64,000 nt of DNA from Bacteriovorax sp. PP10. Lineage in GTDB: Bacteria > Bdellovibrionota > Bacteriovoracia > Bacteriovoracales > Bacteriovoracaceae. The notes beneath the pieces were generated by a model. That model did not search any database. It was not told the DNA's origin and saw only the letters and a list, made by a program, of their open reading frames with translations. Made by a program: the position numbers and the translations under genes. This document shows, piece by piece, positions 1 to 8,443 of the stretch. The DNA is taken from NCBI RefSeq assembly GCF_035013165.1, contig NZ_JAYGJQ010000001.1:434001-498000 (forward strand). Reading direction: 5' to 3'. Each line of letters begins with the position of its first letter. Positions within the stretch are counted from its first letter, which is position 1.

Positions 1-413
1 AAGGCTTCTTGCATTATGAGGTTTCTAACTTTGCTCTGCCTGGATATGAATCAAAACATAATTTGAATTACTGGAAGTCGGAGTCTGTGGCTGCCGTTGG
101 CCCATCTGCGACTGGGTTTTATTCTGAGAGTCGAGTTCGTTATAAGTGGAAAACGAAAGAAGCGAAGGTTGAGATTGAAAATCTTGATGAAGAAGCTTTT
201 AAGTTAGAGAAGATTTATATGGCGATGAGATCTTCGGAAGGACTAGCTCCGGAGTTATTTCAGGGCAAACCTGGTTATGACCAATTGATTGAGAAATGGA
301 AGAATGCCGCTTACGTTGAAGTGAATCCTGCTGGCCATGTGTATGTAACGAGTAAAGGTTACTTGCTGCTAGATTCTTTGATGAGTGACTTATTTTCTCT
401 TAAGTTGCTATAG
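1..413 (+). CDS. hemW: HemW-like radical SAM heme chaperone / coproporphyrinogen oxidase-like protein, C-terminal part
   Basis: The reading frame is open from the left edge, so the start and the CxxxCxxC radical SAM core lie outside the window. What is visible is the family's C-terminal part: a YEVSNFA-PG segment, then a HNLNYW motif and a Gly-rich GPSATGF stretch, which are hallmarks of HemW/HemN-like proteins. The rest is the HemN C-terminal winged-helix-like region (GYLLLDSL near the end). Known members bind heme and deliver it to respiratory enzymes; true HemN makes protoporphyrinogen without oxygen. The tail overlaps the end of the convergent glycosyltransferase gene by 55 bases. HemW is preferred over HemN because of the short C-terminus, but the missing N-terminus would decide it. 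Confidence 0.85.
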   Translation, partial: GFLHYEVSNFALPGYESKHNLNYWKSESVAAVGPSATGFYSESRVRYKWKTKEAKVEIENLDEEAFKLEKIYMAMRSSEGLAPELFQGKPGYDQLIEKWKNAAYVEVNPAGHVYVTSKGYLLLDSLMSDLFSLKLL

Positions 414-1360
414 AACATTGGATAAAATTTCCAAATACCTTTGATTAAACCTATTGAATAGGTTCCCAAGATAAAATAGTGAAGAAAGATGTACCTGAAG
501 CTGAAAGCTTTATATGTCACTACGTAGTAAAGGGCCACAAGTGCGGTGTAAACGATGAAAGCGTTTGTTAAAATACTTTGAGGGTGGAAAGTCATCCAGC
601 ATAAAAGCCCTAACCACAATAATGGAAGTAGATAGAAAGCTTCCTTCTTTTGTGGAAGAAGTGCGATGTTTTGAATTCTGCATTCACCGCTTTTAATAAT
701 GGCCGAACCCAAGCTCTCTAAGTTGTTTTTTCGTTGATGATAAACAAATAAGTGAGGCGAGTGGTGAAGGACCTTTTCACTATTTTTAAGTTCTTTTAAA
801 AGATAGTTTTCTTCATTTCTAAAAAGTTCAGGATTAAATTGGAAACGCTCTTCTGTAAAAAGTGATTTTTTAAACCACAGGTTGCAAAGAATCAAAGATT
901 TTTCTGAAGTGCTGCTTAAGTATCCGCCACGGATTGTATGTCTCTTGTAAGTCGGACCCATGCATAAAGGTGAAGAGAGAGCTCTGCCTATTGTGCTTTG
1001 AAGCGTTGAGGATACTTGAGGAGTTTGATCCGGGCCACCCAGGACGTCCCAATTTTGGGTGAAGTCGACTAGAGAGAAATAGGTTTCTGGAAGAGTGCAG
1101 TCGTCATCTAAAAAGAAGACGTACTCGCCACGGGCCTTACTTATACCTAAATTGCGGGCAGCCGATGGAGTGGTCTTGTGGATAAAGTGCAGAGAGAATT
1201 TTTTGAAAGTCTGTGAGCACTTTTCCATGTAGGTGCGGTCGCCATTGAAAATAACGATAACTTCGTAAGGATGAGGTGTCAGTGTTCGAGTGATGGACTC
1301 GAGGCAGTTGAACAACTCCTTATGTCTGTTATAGGTCACAATAATGATGCTAAATTTCAT
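359..1360 (-). CDS. Glycosyltransferase family 2 with C-terminal membrane segments
   Basis: A GT-A fold N-terminus is clear: SIIIVTYNR at residues 4-12, an AARNLG segment near 68 and a metal-binding DDD at about 85-87 (FFLDDDCTLPE). The last 100 residues contain at least two hydrophobic segments, so the enzyme is probably held at the inner membrane with a cytoplasmic catalytic domain. It would move a sugar from a nucleotide sugar to a lipid-linked or surface glycan; substrate cannot be told. Its 3' end overlaps hemW, and it lies divergent to the GT-C gene at 1468, with about 107 bases between. ATG at 1360 begins directly before the GT2 beta strand and is the natural start. Confidence 0.85.
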   Translation of the reverse strand: MKFSIIIVTYNRHKELFNCLESITRTLTPHPYEVIVIFNGDRTYMEKCSQTFKKFSLHFIHKTTPSAARNLGISKARGEYVFFLDDDCTLPETYFSLVDFTQNWDVLGGPDQTPQVSSTLQSTIGRALSSPLCMGPTYKRHTIRGGYLSSTSEKSLILCNLWFKKSLFTEERFQFNPELFRNEENYLLKELKNSEKVLHHSPHLFVYHQRKNNLESLGSAIIKSGECRIQNIALLPQKKEAFYLLPLLWLGLLCWMTFHPQSILTNAFIVYTALVALYYVVTYKAFSFRYIFLHYFILGTYSIGLIKGIWKFYPMFYSNLRENKSLIKESSSK

Positions 1361-1467
1361 ATCGCTAGATTATGCAAAGTAGGAGGAGATGTCATTTGTA
1401 AACTTGCAAAAAATGTCATTAGAGAAGATAATTTTTTATACCGTATAAAGAGTCTTGAAAGGATTTC

Positions 1468-2895
1468 ATGCAACAATTTCTTAAAAATAAAATCGGTCTG
1501 AAGAGCTTACTTGTCCTGCTATTTTTTTTAGCGGTCTCGCTGGTTATTTATTATCCGACTTTAAAATCAGATCCTCTTTGGGATGATTGGGTTTTCCTTT
1601 TCAGGTCATGGGCGATTAAAAATGTTAGGCCATGGGAATATTGGCTTTTTGGAATTCATCGCAGGTCTTGGCCGGTATTTTTTACGACTTTGAGTTTGAT
1701 GTATAAGGCCTGGGGAGATAATACCTTTTATTATCACTTAACCAGTGTTGTTCTCCATTCTTGTAATGGATTCTTAATTTATAAAATTTTAAAGAAGCTG
1801 GGTGGATCTAATACACTTCTTATTGCTTTGCTCTACTTGGTTCATCCACTTAACTTTTTTACAGTTAGTTGGATTATTCAGCTTAAGACGTTAATGTGCA
1901 TTTTCTTTTTTCTAATATCGCTAGGACTCTTCCTGGATCATTTGAAAGATGGTTCTAAGTATCGTTATTGGATTTCCGTGTTATTTTTTGGACTATCGTT
2001 GCTATCTAAATCGGCATTTGCACCAATTGGATTGATGATGATTTTTTATAAAGATAAGGCCAAGATGGTGCCATATCTTTTGATATGTGTTTATTCGGTT
2101 TTGTTAACGGGGTGGGCGACACATATTAAAGGGTTTGTTCAGGACCCACAAGTTACTTCATATTTCATATCACCGGCCGTGGCGGAAGAGAATTTTAGTA
2201 AAATAGAAAAAATTGAGCCAATGACGAGAAAACTAGGCCCCCCTCGCAAAAGAGATAAAGATCCTTTTAATGAAGTGGCCTTAAGTTTAAATAATCTCAC
2301 TAGGTACTCTCTTTACGTTTTTTATCCTTCAGAAAATTTATTGGTTCAGCCGTCAACTCAGATTACTTACTCGTATAAAGAGATATTGTCGGCACTCGTT
2401 TTAGTTTTTTTAATAATTTTTTTATTTTTTAGATTCTATGAAACAAAAAAGATTAATTCTCTATTAGGATTAACCTTTTTTCTGATTACATTGCTGCCCT
2501 TGTGTGGAGTTTTTTTTATACCAATATTTAGGTATTCAAACTACGTTGAATACTGGTTAAGTGTTCCAATTTTAGGCCTGCTAGTGTGTTTTTCAATGAT
2601 AAGTTTTCGTCAAGTATATATCAAAGGTCTTTTGATTGTTGCGATATGCTTTTTTACTTATAAAACATCAGCTACTTCAATCAATACACCGGGCCCTGTG
2701 AGTATGATTGAAAAATCAATAGAGTCTTATCCAGATAGTATCCTTACAAAATTCATTCTTGCCAGGCATTATACCTTTAAAGGAGAGTATGAAAAATCTA
2801 ATCAAATTCTCTTGAAGGAAAGGAATAATCCAGAGTTCAAGGTGAATATTATGAAGGATGTTGAAGAGAATTTTAATCTTATGAAGAGTAGATAA
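1468..2895 (+). CDS. Multi-spanning GT-C-like membrane protein with C-terminal TPR-like tail
   Basis: This 475-residue protein has a first membrane helix at about residues 13-31, then a periplasmic-facing loop with DPLWDDW (D39, D40), where GT-C enzymes place their catalytic acids. About eight to ten hydrophobic segments follow. The last 70 residues are soluble and look like a TPR helix pair (ILARHYTFKGEYEKSNQIL). This layout resembles PMT/TMTC-type O-mannosyltransferases, which use lipid-phosphate sugars to glycosylate exported proteins. The motif and topology are visible; the donor and target are not. The start has an AAAGGA site just upstream of the ATG. The next gene follows after one base, so the two are probably co-transcribed and may work as a pair. 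Confidence 0.6.
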   Translation: MQQFLKNKIGLKSLLVLLFFLAVSLVIYYPTLKSDPLWDDWVFLFRSWAIKNVRPWEYWLFGIHRRSWPVFFTTLSLMYKAWGDNTFYYHLTSVVLHSCNGFLIYKILKKLGGSNTLLIALLYLVHPLNFFTVSWIIQLKTLMCIFFFLISLGLFLDHLKDGSKYRYWISVLFFGLSLLSKSAFAPIGLMMIFYKDKAKMVPYLLICVYSVLLTGWATHIKGFVQDPQVTSYFISPAVAEENFSKIEKIEPMTRKLGPPRKRDKDPFNEVALSLNNLTRYSLYVFYPSENLLVQPSTQITYSYKEILSALVLVFLIIFLFFRFYETKKINSLLGLTFFLITLLPLCGVFFIPIFRYSNYVEYWLSVPILGLLVCFSMISFRQVYIKGLLIVAICFFTYKTSATSINTPGPVSMIEKSIESYPDSILTKFILARHYTFKGEYEKSNQILLKERNNPEFKVNIMKDVEENFNLMKSR

Positions 2896-2896
2896 A

Positions 2897-4123
2897 ATGA
2901 ATAATGCAATTTATAAAGATCACTTACTTTACTTAAGTCTTATTGCGGTTTTGGTGTGGATCGGTGGGTGCTTTACCGGAAGTGTAATGAGTTACACGGA
3001 ATGGGGTGTTCAGTTAAAGGTTTTAGCAGTACCGATTCTTTTAATTAATTCTTATATTATATATTTTCTCATTCTTAACTTTTTTCAGAATAAGTTCATT
3101 TCATTTTCAACAGCATTTTTATACTTAGCTTCTTCAAGTCACGTAGATGTTTTTGTTTATCGTATTCAGTTCCAAGTGCTTTTAGCAGAAATGTTTATCC
3201 TCTTATTCTTTTATTCTTATCAGGCCAATAAGTGGTGGAGGGCCTTAAGTTTTTTACTAATTGGAATTCTTTTGAATACCAAATTAATTTTTTTAAGTTT
3301 TTTATTGTTGAGAAATAAGAAAGTTTCCTTAATGCAAAAAGCACTTTCTATGTCTGCTTCTTTGATTATTTTTTTATATGTAAGCCCATTATTTTTTAAG
3401 CAACCAATGTTTTTGCTGTCTCAATTTAAGACAATTCCTTTGATGTTTAAGAATCTTATTGTTCCATTGAATTTCACACTATTGAATATTGCGACAATTA
3501 CACCATTTCTTAATAAGGTAGATGTAAGTATGTTCGCAATCATTTTGATTGCATGCTTATTTGCTTTAAAGAAGAATGAGATCGCAAGAATTGTTTTTAG
3601 CTTTTTACTTGTTTCTTTAGTGGGATCATTTGTCCCTTTTAAGCAGATTTATGAGACGGAAGCATCTTTCTATTATTACTTACCTTCCTTTTACCCTTTA
3701 ATCTTATTGTCATTTTTGTTATCGATTGCTTTCTTAATGTCTAAGTTAGAAGGTAAGAAAAATATTAATAAAGCAATTGTGATTTTTATTGGATTATATT
3801 GGGTTGGATCTACAGTTCTTATCCAAAAGAATTTTCAAAACATTGTAAATGAATGGACTTATTCAATTGGTTTCTTACCTGAGAATTATAATGATGAAGA
3901 AGTTCTAAAGCTAAAGTATGCCGAGATCTTGGTGAGTAATGAAAAGTTTGAAAGCGCAAAAGAGTTTATTAATAAGCAAAAGAGTAAATTTCCCAACGAG
4001 AGATGGTATCGATTACTTGTAAGCATCGCTGCTCAAAATGGAGATATGGTTGAAGTTGAAAGAATTTATAAAGAATTAAGTAAAAGTCAAACTCCTCTAG
4101 TAAATGAAGAGTTTGAAGATTAG
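2897..4123 (+). CDS. Multi-spanning membrane protein, GT-C-like partner with TPR-like tail
   Basis: This 408-residue protein has about ten hydrophobic segments and a soluble C-terminal 80 residues that look like two TPR helical hairpins (YAEILVSNEKFESAKEFI, then AAQNGDMVEVERIYKEL). Size and layout match its upstream neighbour, one base away, so the two look like diverged copies. The expected acidic pair in the first loop is weak here; only a YTEW (E35) is seen, so it could be an inactive partner or use a different site. It ends five bases before the convergent end of the Cys-rich pilin-like gene. Function is inferred from layout only: glycan transfer or a membrane scaffold for it. Confidence 0.45.
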   Translation: MNNAIYKDHLLYLSLIAVLVWIGGCFTGSVMSYTEWGVQLKVLAVPILLINSYIIYFLILNFFQNKFISFSTAFLYLASSSHVDVFVYRIQFQVLLAEMFILLFFYSYQANKWWRALSFLLIGILLNTKLIFLSFLLLRNKKVSLMQKALSMSASLIIFLYVSPLFFKQPMFLLSQFKTIPLMFKNLIVPLNFTLLNIATITPFLNKVDVSMFAIILIACLFALKKNEIARIVFSFLLVSLVGSFVPFKQIYETEASFYYYLPSFYPLILLSFLLSIAFLMSKLEGKKNINKAIVIFIGLYWVGSTVLIQKNFQNIVNEWTYSIGFLPENYNDEEVLKLKYAEILVSNEKFESAKEFINKQKSKFPNERWYRLLVSIAAQNGDMVEVERIYKELSKSQTPLVNEEFED

Positions 4124-4128
4124 ATTTT

Positions 4129-5433
4129 TTAGAAAGTCTTGCAAGCAGGGGTTACCGTCGCAAGTGATTGTACAAAAGTGGTCTCAGTTGTTACACCAGG
4201 ACATACTTTGTCTTTAGTGATGACTCTGCATCCCAGTGCCGTGTCACCAGATGCCGCAGCACCAGCTGTAGGATCTATGTCAGCGGCGACCTTACCAGCA
4301 CTGCATGTTTTATTAAGAACAGTGTAGGCTTCACATGTGATCTCCCCACCTTTCGAAATTGTTTTTGTATATTGACCAACAGGACATTGTTTTGGTCTAG
4401 GAATACAAGTTGGAACGCCTGAACTTCCAACTGACTTAAACAGTTCATTTGCAGCACAGCTTGGTACACAGTTAGGTTTTATTGTCGCCCCCACCATAAC
4501 AAACATCTGACCTGAGGCACAGACAGGATCCGTTGTTGAACAAATGAATTTATCATTAGCTTGTAAATCTGATAAAAGTTCCCTTGCGCCACAGTAGGTG
4601 CCCGCCGTAACAGCTGTATTTTTTGGATAGTCACATACATATTCTTGTTTTCCAATAGAAGGGTTATCAGCTGTGAGTTTGACTCCAACTAAAACTTCAC
4701 TATTGCCGCAAGTTTGAGGATTTTGTTCATGTTGGCATTCTAGAAGGCCGTTGGTAACAAGACGTGCGGTAGTTCCTTTACAGGATTCAGTTACTGCATT
4801 TGTTACAGTATTAAGCCCTTCATCTGCTTCTGTAAAACAAGTATTAATAATATTGTTAGGATTTCCAGCATTAAAAACTAGATAAAGAGGAAGACGAATA
4901 ACTTTAGTTTTACCTGTATCGCTTTGTAAATCAGAGCGATCAATAATCGTGTAAGTAACTTTAAGGTAATATAATTTTTCAATAGGTATCTGTGGAGCAG
5001 GTAGCGCTGGTTGAGGATTTGCAACAATTTCATAGTGGAGTAACTTTAATGAACCTCTGCCGTAAACAGGTAGAAAGTTAGGTTTATTTGCTGGGCCTGT
5101 TGGAATGGCCATCTTTAAAAATTCAATACCTGCTTTTTTTAGTGGATTAGTACCTGCGAGGTTAATTTGACTAATAGTTTTACCTCCGAAAACATCATTC
5201 TCTTTTCCCGCAGGAGGAGGCGGAGTATTTATACTTGAACAGACACTTACATCAGAGAGAAAAGAGGCTAAACGTATTTTTTCAGTATTGTCTTCAATCT
5301 CTGCGCCACGTTTTATACTCTGATCTTTGGTATTTTTCTCCACATCCATGAAATAGTACGTGTTAGCAATAACAAGAGCGAGTATTGCTAATACTATAGG
5401 TAATGAGACACCTTTTTGATCTAATCGAAACAT
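4129..5433 (-). CDS. Cys-rich pilin-like protein without Glu5 (GspK/PilX-like N-terminus)
   Basis: The N-terminus has a short basic leader ending KG (G8), then VSLPI and a long hydrophobic helix, as in type IV prepilins cut by PilD. The residue at mature position 5 is Ile13, not Glu; lack of Glu5 is known for GspK-type tip pseudopilins and some PilX-like proteins. After a globular region comes a tail of cysteine-pair modules (for example CPVGQYTKTISKGGEITCE) that recur about every 30-40 residues up to the C-terminus. The gene faces away from two related genes at 5566 and 7107, sharing a 132-base promoter region. I infer a minor pilin or tip subunit carrying a disulfide-bonded binding stalk. 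No relative with known function is recognised for the repeat. Confidence 0.6.
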   Translation of the reverse strand: MFRLDQKGVSLPIVLAILALVIANTYYFMDVEKNTKDQSIKRGAEIEDNTEKIRLASFLSDVSVCSSINTPPPPAGKENDVFGGKTISQINLAGTNPLKKAGIEFLKMAIPTGPANKPNFLPVYGRGSLKLLHYEIVANPQPALPAPQIPIEKLYYLKVTYTIIDRSDLQSDTGKTKVIRLPLYLVFNAGNPNNIINTCFTEADEGLNTVTNAVTESCKGTTARLVTNGLLECQHEQNPQTCGNSEVLVGVKLTADNPSIGKQEYVCDYPKNTAVTAGTYCGARELLSDLQANDKFICSTTDPVCASGQMFVMVGATIKPNCVPSCAANELFKSVGSSGVPTCIPRPKQCPVGQYTKTISKGGEITCEAYTVLNKTCSAGKVAADIDPTAGAAASGDTALGCRVITKDKVCPGVTTETTFVQSLATVTPACKTF

Positions 5434-5565
5434 GTTTTTTACTGCTATTGTTTTTAAACCTTATAATTTCTAATGATAATATAAATTATGAAAAAAATAA
5501 TATTTATTATATAATACAATTAACTATACTACTGTTTTAAGCCGGTTTAAGCACAAGGGTTCTTA
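5434..5565. promoter_or_regulatory. Very AT-rich divergent promoter region between pilin-like genes
   Basis: This gap separates the divergent pilin-like genes and is nearly all A and T in its centre. On the plus strand a perfect TATAAT lies at 5510-5515; the hexamer 17 bases before it (TATGAA) is a weak -35. A minus-strand promoter should be here too, but no single match stands out. The layout suggests the three pilin-like genes are switched on together. The exact start sites are a guess. Confidence 0.4.
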
Positions 5566-7107
5566 ATGAAGAATTTTTTAAGAAAATTGACTGGATTTAG
5601 CTCCAAGTCACTGGAAAAAGGTTTTTCACTAGCTGAGGTAATGGTCTCTGTCGCTATTTTGGGAATAGTGATCATGGCCACAGTTAGCCAACTTAAGTTG
5701 TCATCTAAAAGCGCCACAGATATGGCCGCTGATGCAGAAATTAATAACATTACAAATAAAATTATCTCAGCAATTGGAACAACTTCAGTATGCTCCAAAA
5801 ACTTTGGCGGGCAAGTTCAAAATGCTTCTTACAATGTACTTGTAGACATAAATTTGGATAAATTAATTGTAAAAGGCGAGATGACTGGACCTGGTGGGGA
5901 AGTAAAAGTTCAGAATATCGAAACTAAAATGAGAAGTGATAATGAAATGGTTTTGATTCTATCATTCCAAAAAAAGAGATTTGGAGTGGACATGCTTTTG
6001 GGTGGACCAAAAAGAGAAATTCCAATTAATACGATCTTACAAGGGGACAGTGGAACTCCTATCGAATATTGTTTCGCGAACTATGACTTGGTTATAAAGA
6101 CGGCAGTTCAGCAAGCTTGCAAAGGCACTACAGCTTTTTATAATCCCAATCGTAATCCACCTTATGGAGTATGTGAGCATATCGTTAAGCCTCTTAGTTG
6201 TGCTCCTGGAGAATTTTTAAAAAAAGTTACAGCAAATGCATCGAAGCAGATTGAATTTGAGTGTGGAAAAGTGAGTGAAGATTGTCCTGACGGGCAAGCA
6301 GTCTCTGGTTTTGATAGCGCTGGAAAGGTTATGTGCGAGACTATTTTTCCATCATGTGCAGCAGGCGAAGTTCTCTTGAAAGTTGGCGGTGCATTCACTT
6401 GTAGAAGATTAGATTGTGGGACAGCTACACAACCAGAGTTAAGTGCATTTAGAGGATTTGATGCTAGTGGAACTATTTTGTGCACAAAAATCACGACACC
6501 TGGCCCATGCCCGAATGGTCAATATACAACCCAAATTGATAACACTGGTAAGATCTCATGTTCAGCTTCTCCATTCGTTGGAGGAAGTTGTGGTGTAGGT
6601 AAATATATTAATGGTGTTAATAATGATGGCTCACTTAAGTGTGATCCATTTATCACTTTACCATTTGACTGTCCTATAGATGAGGCTATTACTGGTATAA
6701 AATCAGATGGAACTCCTGACTGTGAAAAAATCAATACAGGTCTCAAGTGCGGAGGTAGTACTAAGACTTACAATGATTGTAGGGCGGCCGGAGGACAAAT
6801 ATATACTGGCGCAAATAGTCACTGTATATTTAATGGGGGCAGTTGCCCTGGAGGCTGGAATAGATGTTCATCTTTTGGGGCACAGTGGGAAGTTGGTTGC
6901 AGAGATACTAGTAATACTTTCTATTGTAATCAATGGACGCAATATAGAAGTATTGCTCCATGGCTTGGGAATGGTCCATATGGGGACCAAGGTTCAAGGA
7001 CAGTTTCTTGCTTAAGTTGGGTAGGGACTCCTGGAACTCAGGGAAGATGTGATGCGTATGCCGGTGTTACTCTAACGACTAGGCAAGACACTATAGGGTG
7101 CAAGTAA
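5566..7107 (+). CDS. Prepilin-type N-terminus protein with tandem Cys-pair modules and a Cys/Trp-rich C-terminal domain
   Basis: A canonical class III leader ends at KG (G19) and is followed by FSLAE, with Glu24 at mature position 5, then a hydrophobic helix. A globular part of about 180 residues follows. From about residue 205 to 400 come roughly seven modules of the form C-x2-G, hydrophobic strand, short turn with D/N-G, then C (for example CPNGQYTTQIDNTGKISC). The last 100 residues are a separate domain rich in Cys, Trp, Gly and Tyr, such as CPGGWNRCSSFG. I infer a long disulfide-ladder stalk with a terminal binding domain, displayed on a type IV pilus-like fibre. The stop overlaps the next ATG by one base (TAATG), so the two genes are translationally coupled. 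Confidence 0.65.
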   Translation: MKNFLRKLTGFSSKSLEKGFSLAEVMVSVAILGIVIMATVSQLKLSSKSATDMAADAEINNITNKIISAIGTTSVCSKNFGGQVQNASYNVLVDINLDKLIVKGEMTGPGGEVKVQNIETKMRSDNEMVLILSFQKKRFGVDMLLGGPKREIPINTILQGDSGTPIEYCFANYDLVIKTAVQQACKGTTAFYNPNRNPPYGVCEHIVKPLSCAPGEFLKKVTANASKQIEFECGKVSEDCPDGQAVSGFDSAGKVMCETIFPSCAAGEVLLKVGGAFTCRRLDCGTATQPELSAFRGFDASGTILCTKITTPGPCPNGQYTTQIDNTGKISCSASPFVGGSCGVGKYINGVNNDGSLKCDPFITLPFDCPIDEAITGIKSDGTPDCEKINTGLKCGGSTKTYNDCRAAGGQIYTGANSHCIFNGGSCPGGWNRCSSFGAQWEVGCRDTSNTFYCNQWTQYRSIAPWLGNGPYGDQGSRTVSCLSWVGTPGTQGRCDAYAGVTLTTRQDTIGCK

Positions 7108-8351
7108 TGAAAAAATTGATTAGAAATAATAAAGGTTTTACATTAGTTGAACTTCTTATTGCTGGCGGTATTGCTGGAGGGATTGCTCTCGTTGCAGTGA
7201 CTTCGTTAAGAAATACAAGGCAGGCTTCTAACATTACAGTTGTAGCCTCTGAATCTTCAACTTTAAAAAGTTTAATTGCTGCCCAGCTTGTTAATCCTCA
7301 AGGATGCAAAAAAACATTTCCAACTGATACGCTTATCGTGAGAAATAATATTCAGATATTTTCTTCTGGTGGAGCAGTAGTAGTTAAACCGGGTTCCACA
7401 TTTGGACCAGCAAAAGAATTTAGCATTACTGATATTTCTTCATCTTCTGTCCCGGGAAGTAATATTTTAAAGCTAAAAGTGGATTATACACTAAAGGCTA
7501 ACTTGGATAAGGTTAGTAAAAAAAGGTTATACACATTTACTCTTGATCTCTTTATTAATAAAAATACTGCGGGTGATAAGATTACTGGTTGTTATATAGA
7601 CATGACAGGTGCAACTAGAAAGGCAGTTGCAGCTAGTTGTAAGGGATACGAGGGACCACCGGAAACACAATCGGGAGCGTCTTATAATGAGAATGATGGA
7701 TTATATGGAACATGTACTCATGACTTGCCCGAAGTTCGTAATGCTGCTGGAGCAAAAGTTGCTTCAAATCTATGTCCGCCTGGGCAATATTTAAAAAATG
7801 TTAAATCTGAATATAATTCAGCTCTTCCGAAAAATACAGTCGTTTTAGAATGTAAAACTTTTTCAGTGGGGCCTTGCCCGGACTGGTCGTATGTAAATAA
7901 GGTTAACGGTACAACAGGCGCAGCTGAGTGTGTTTCTCTTGCGCAATTTTACAGTTCAGGGCAAGTACTAACGACTTTAGCTGGTAGAACACCTACTACC
8001 TATGTTGGGATTACTCTTAATTGCCCAGATGCTGATCAAGTTTTAAGAAGCATAAGAACCGATGGTTCTCTTGAGTGTATTCCAAAACATATTGAAACAA
8101 TATGCGCTGCCAATCAGTATGTTTATGACATTCAAAAAATAGATAAAAATACCTTTCAGGGGGTATGCAAGGATTTCGTAAAACTTGCTGGATGCCCGGC
8201 CGGAAAATATTTACAAGCAGCTCAAAGTGATGGCTCTCCCGCTGCTGTTGGGGGTTGCGTAGACCAGACTATACCGGCCAGCTGCGGTCCTACTGAGGTA
8301 ATGATCGGACTAAATGTTAATGGTACTGCTAAGTGTAAAGTGAATAATTAA
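7107..8351 (+). CDS. Prepilin-type N-terminus protein with tandem Cys-pair modules
   Basis: The start ATG at 7107 overlaps the previous stop (TAATG); a GTG nine bases earlier is less likely. The leader ends KG (G10), followed by FTLVE with Glu15 at mature position 5 and an Ala/Gly-rich hydrophobic helix. A PulG/PilA-like middle part is followed by the same cysteine-pair modules as the two neighbours (for example CPAGKYLQAAQSDGSPAAVGGC), continuing to the C-terminus. It would be cut and methylated by the prepilin peptidase and enter a pilus or pseudopilus. With the other two it makes a three-member family in which only the number of modules and the final domain differ. No assembly ATPase or secretin is in the window. 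Confidence 0.65.
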   Translation: MKKLIRNNKGFTLVELLIAGGIAGGIALVAVTSLRNTRQASNITVVASESSTLKSLIAAQLVNPQGCKKTFPTDTLIVRNNIQIFSSGGAVVVKPGSTFGPAKEFSITDISSSSVPGSNILKLKVDYTLKANLDKVSKKRLYTFTLDLFINKNTAGDKITGCYIDMTGATRKAVAASCKGYEGPPETQSGASYNENDGLYGTCTHDLPEVRNAAGAKVASNLCPPGQYLKNVKSEYNSALPKNTVVLECKTFSVGPCPDWSYVNKVNGTTGAAECVSLAQFYSSGQVLTTLAGRTPTTYVGITLNCPDADQVLRSIRTDGSLECIPKHIETICAANQYVYDIQKIDKNTFQGVCKDFVKLAGCPAGKYLQAAQSDGSPAAVGGCVDQTIPASCGPTEVMIGLNVNGTAKCKVNN

Positions 8352-8443
8352 ATATTGAATAGCTCTCTCATTTTGACACTGCCTTTGCTTCTAGGTAATG
8401 TAATTTCAGTTGTATTTCACTGGTGAAAATCCTGGCAGGGCAT

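Noticed and set aside
7098-7106. GTG start of the second pilin-like gene at 7098
   Set aside because: It lies inside the upstream gene and has no ribosome site; ATG at 7107 coupled to TAA is better.
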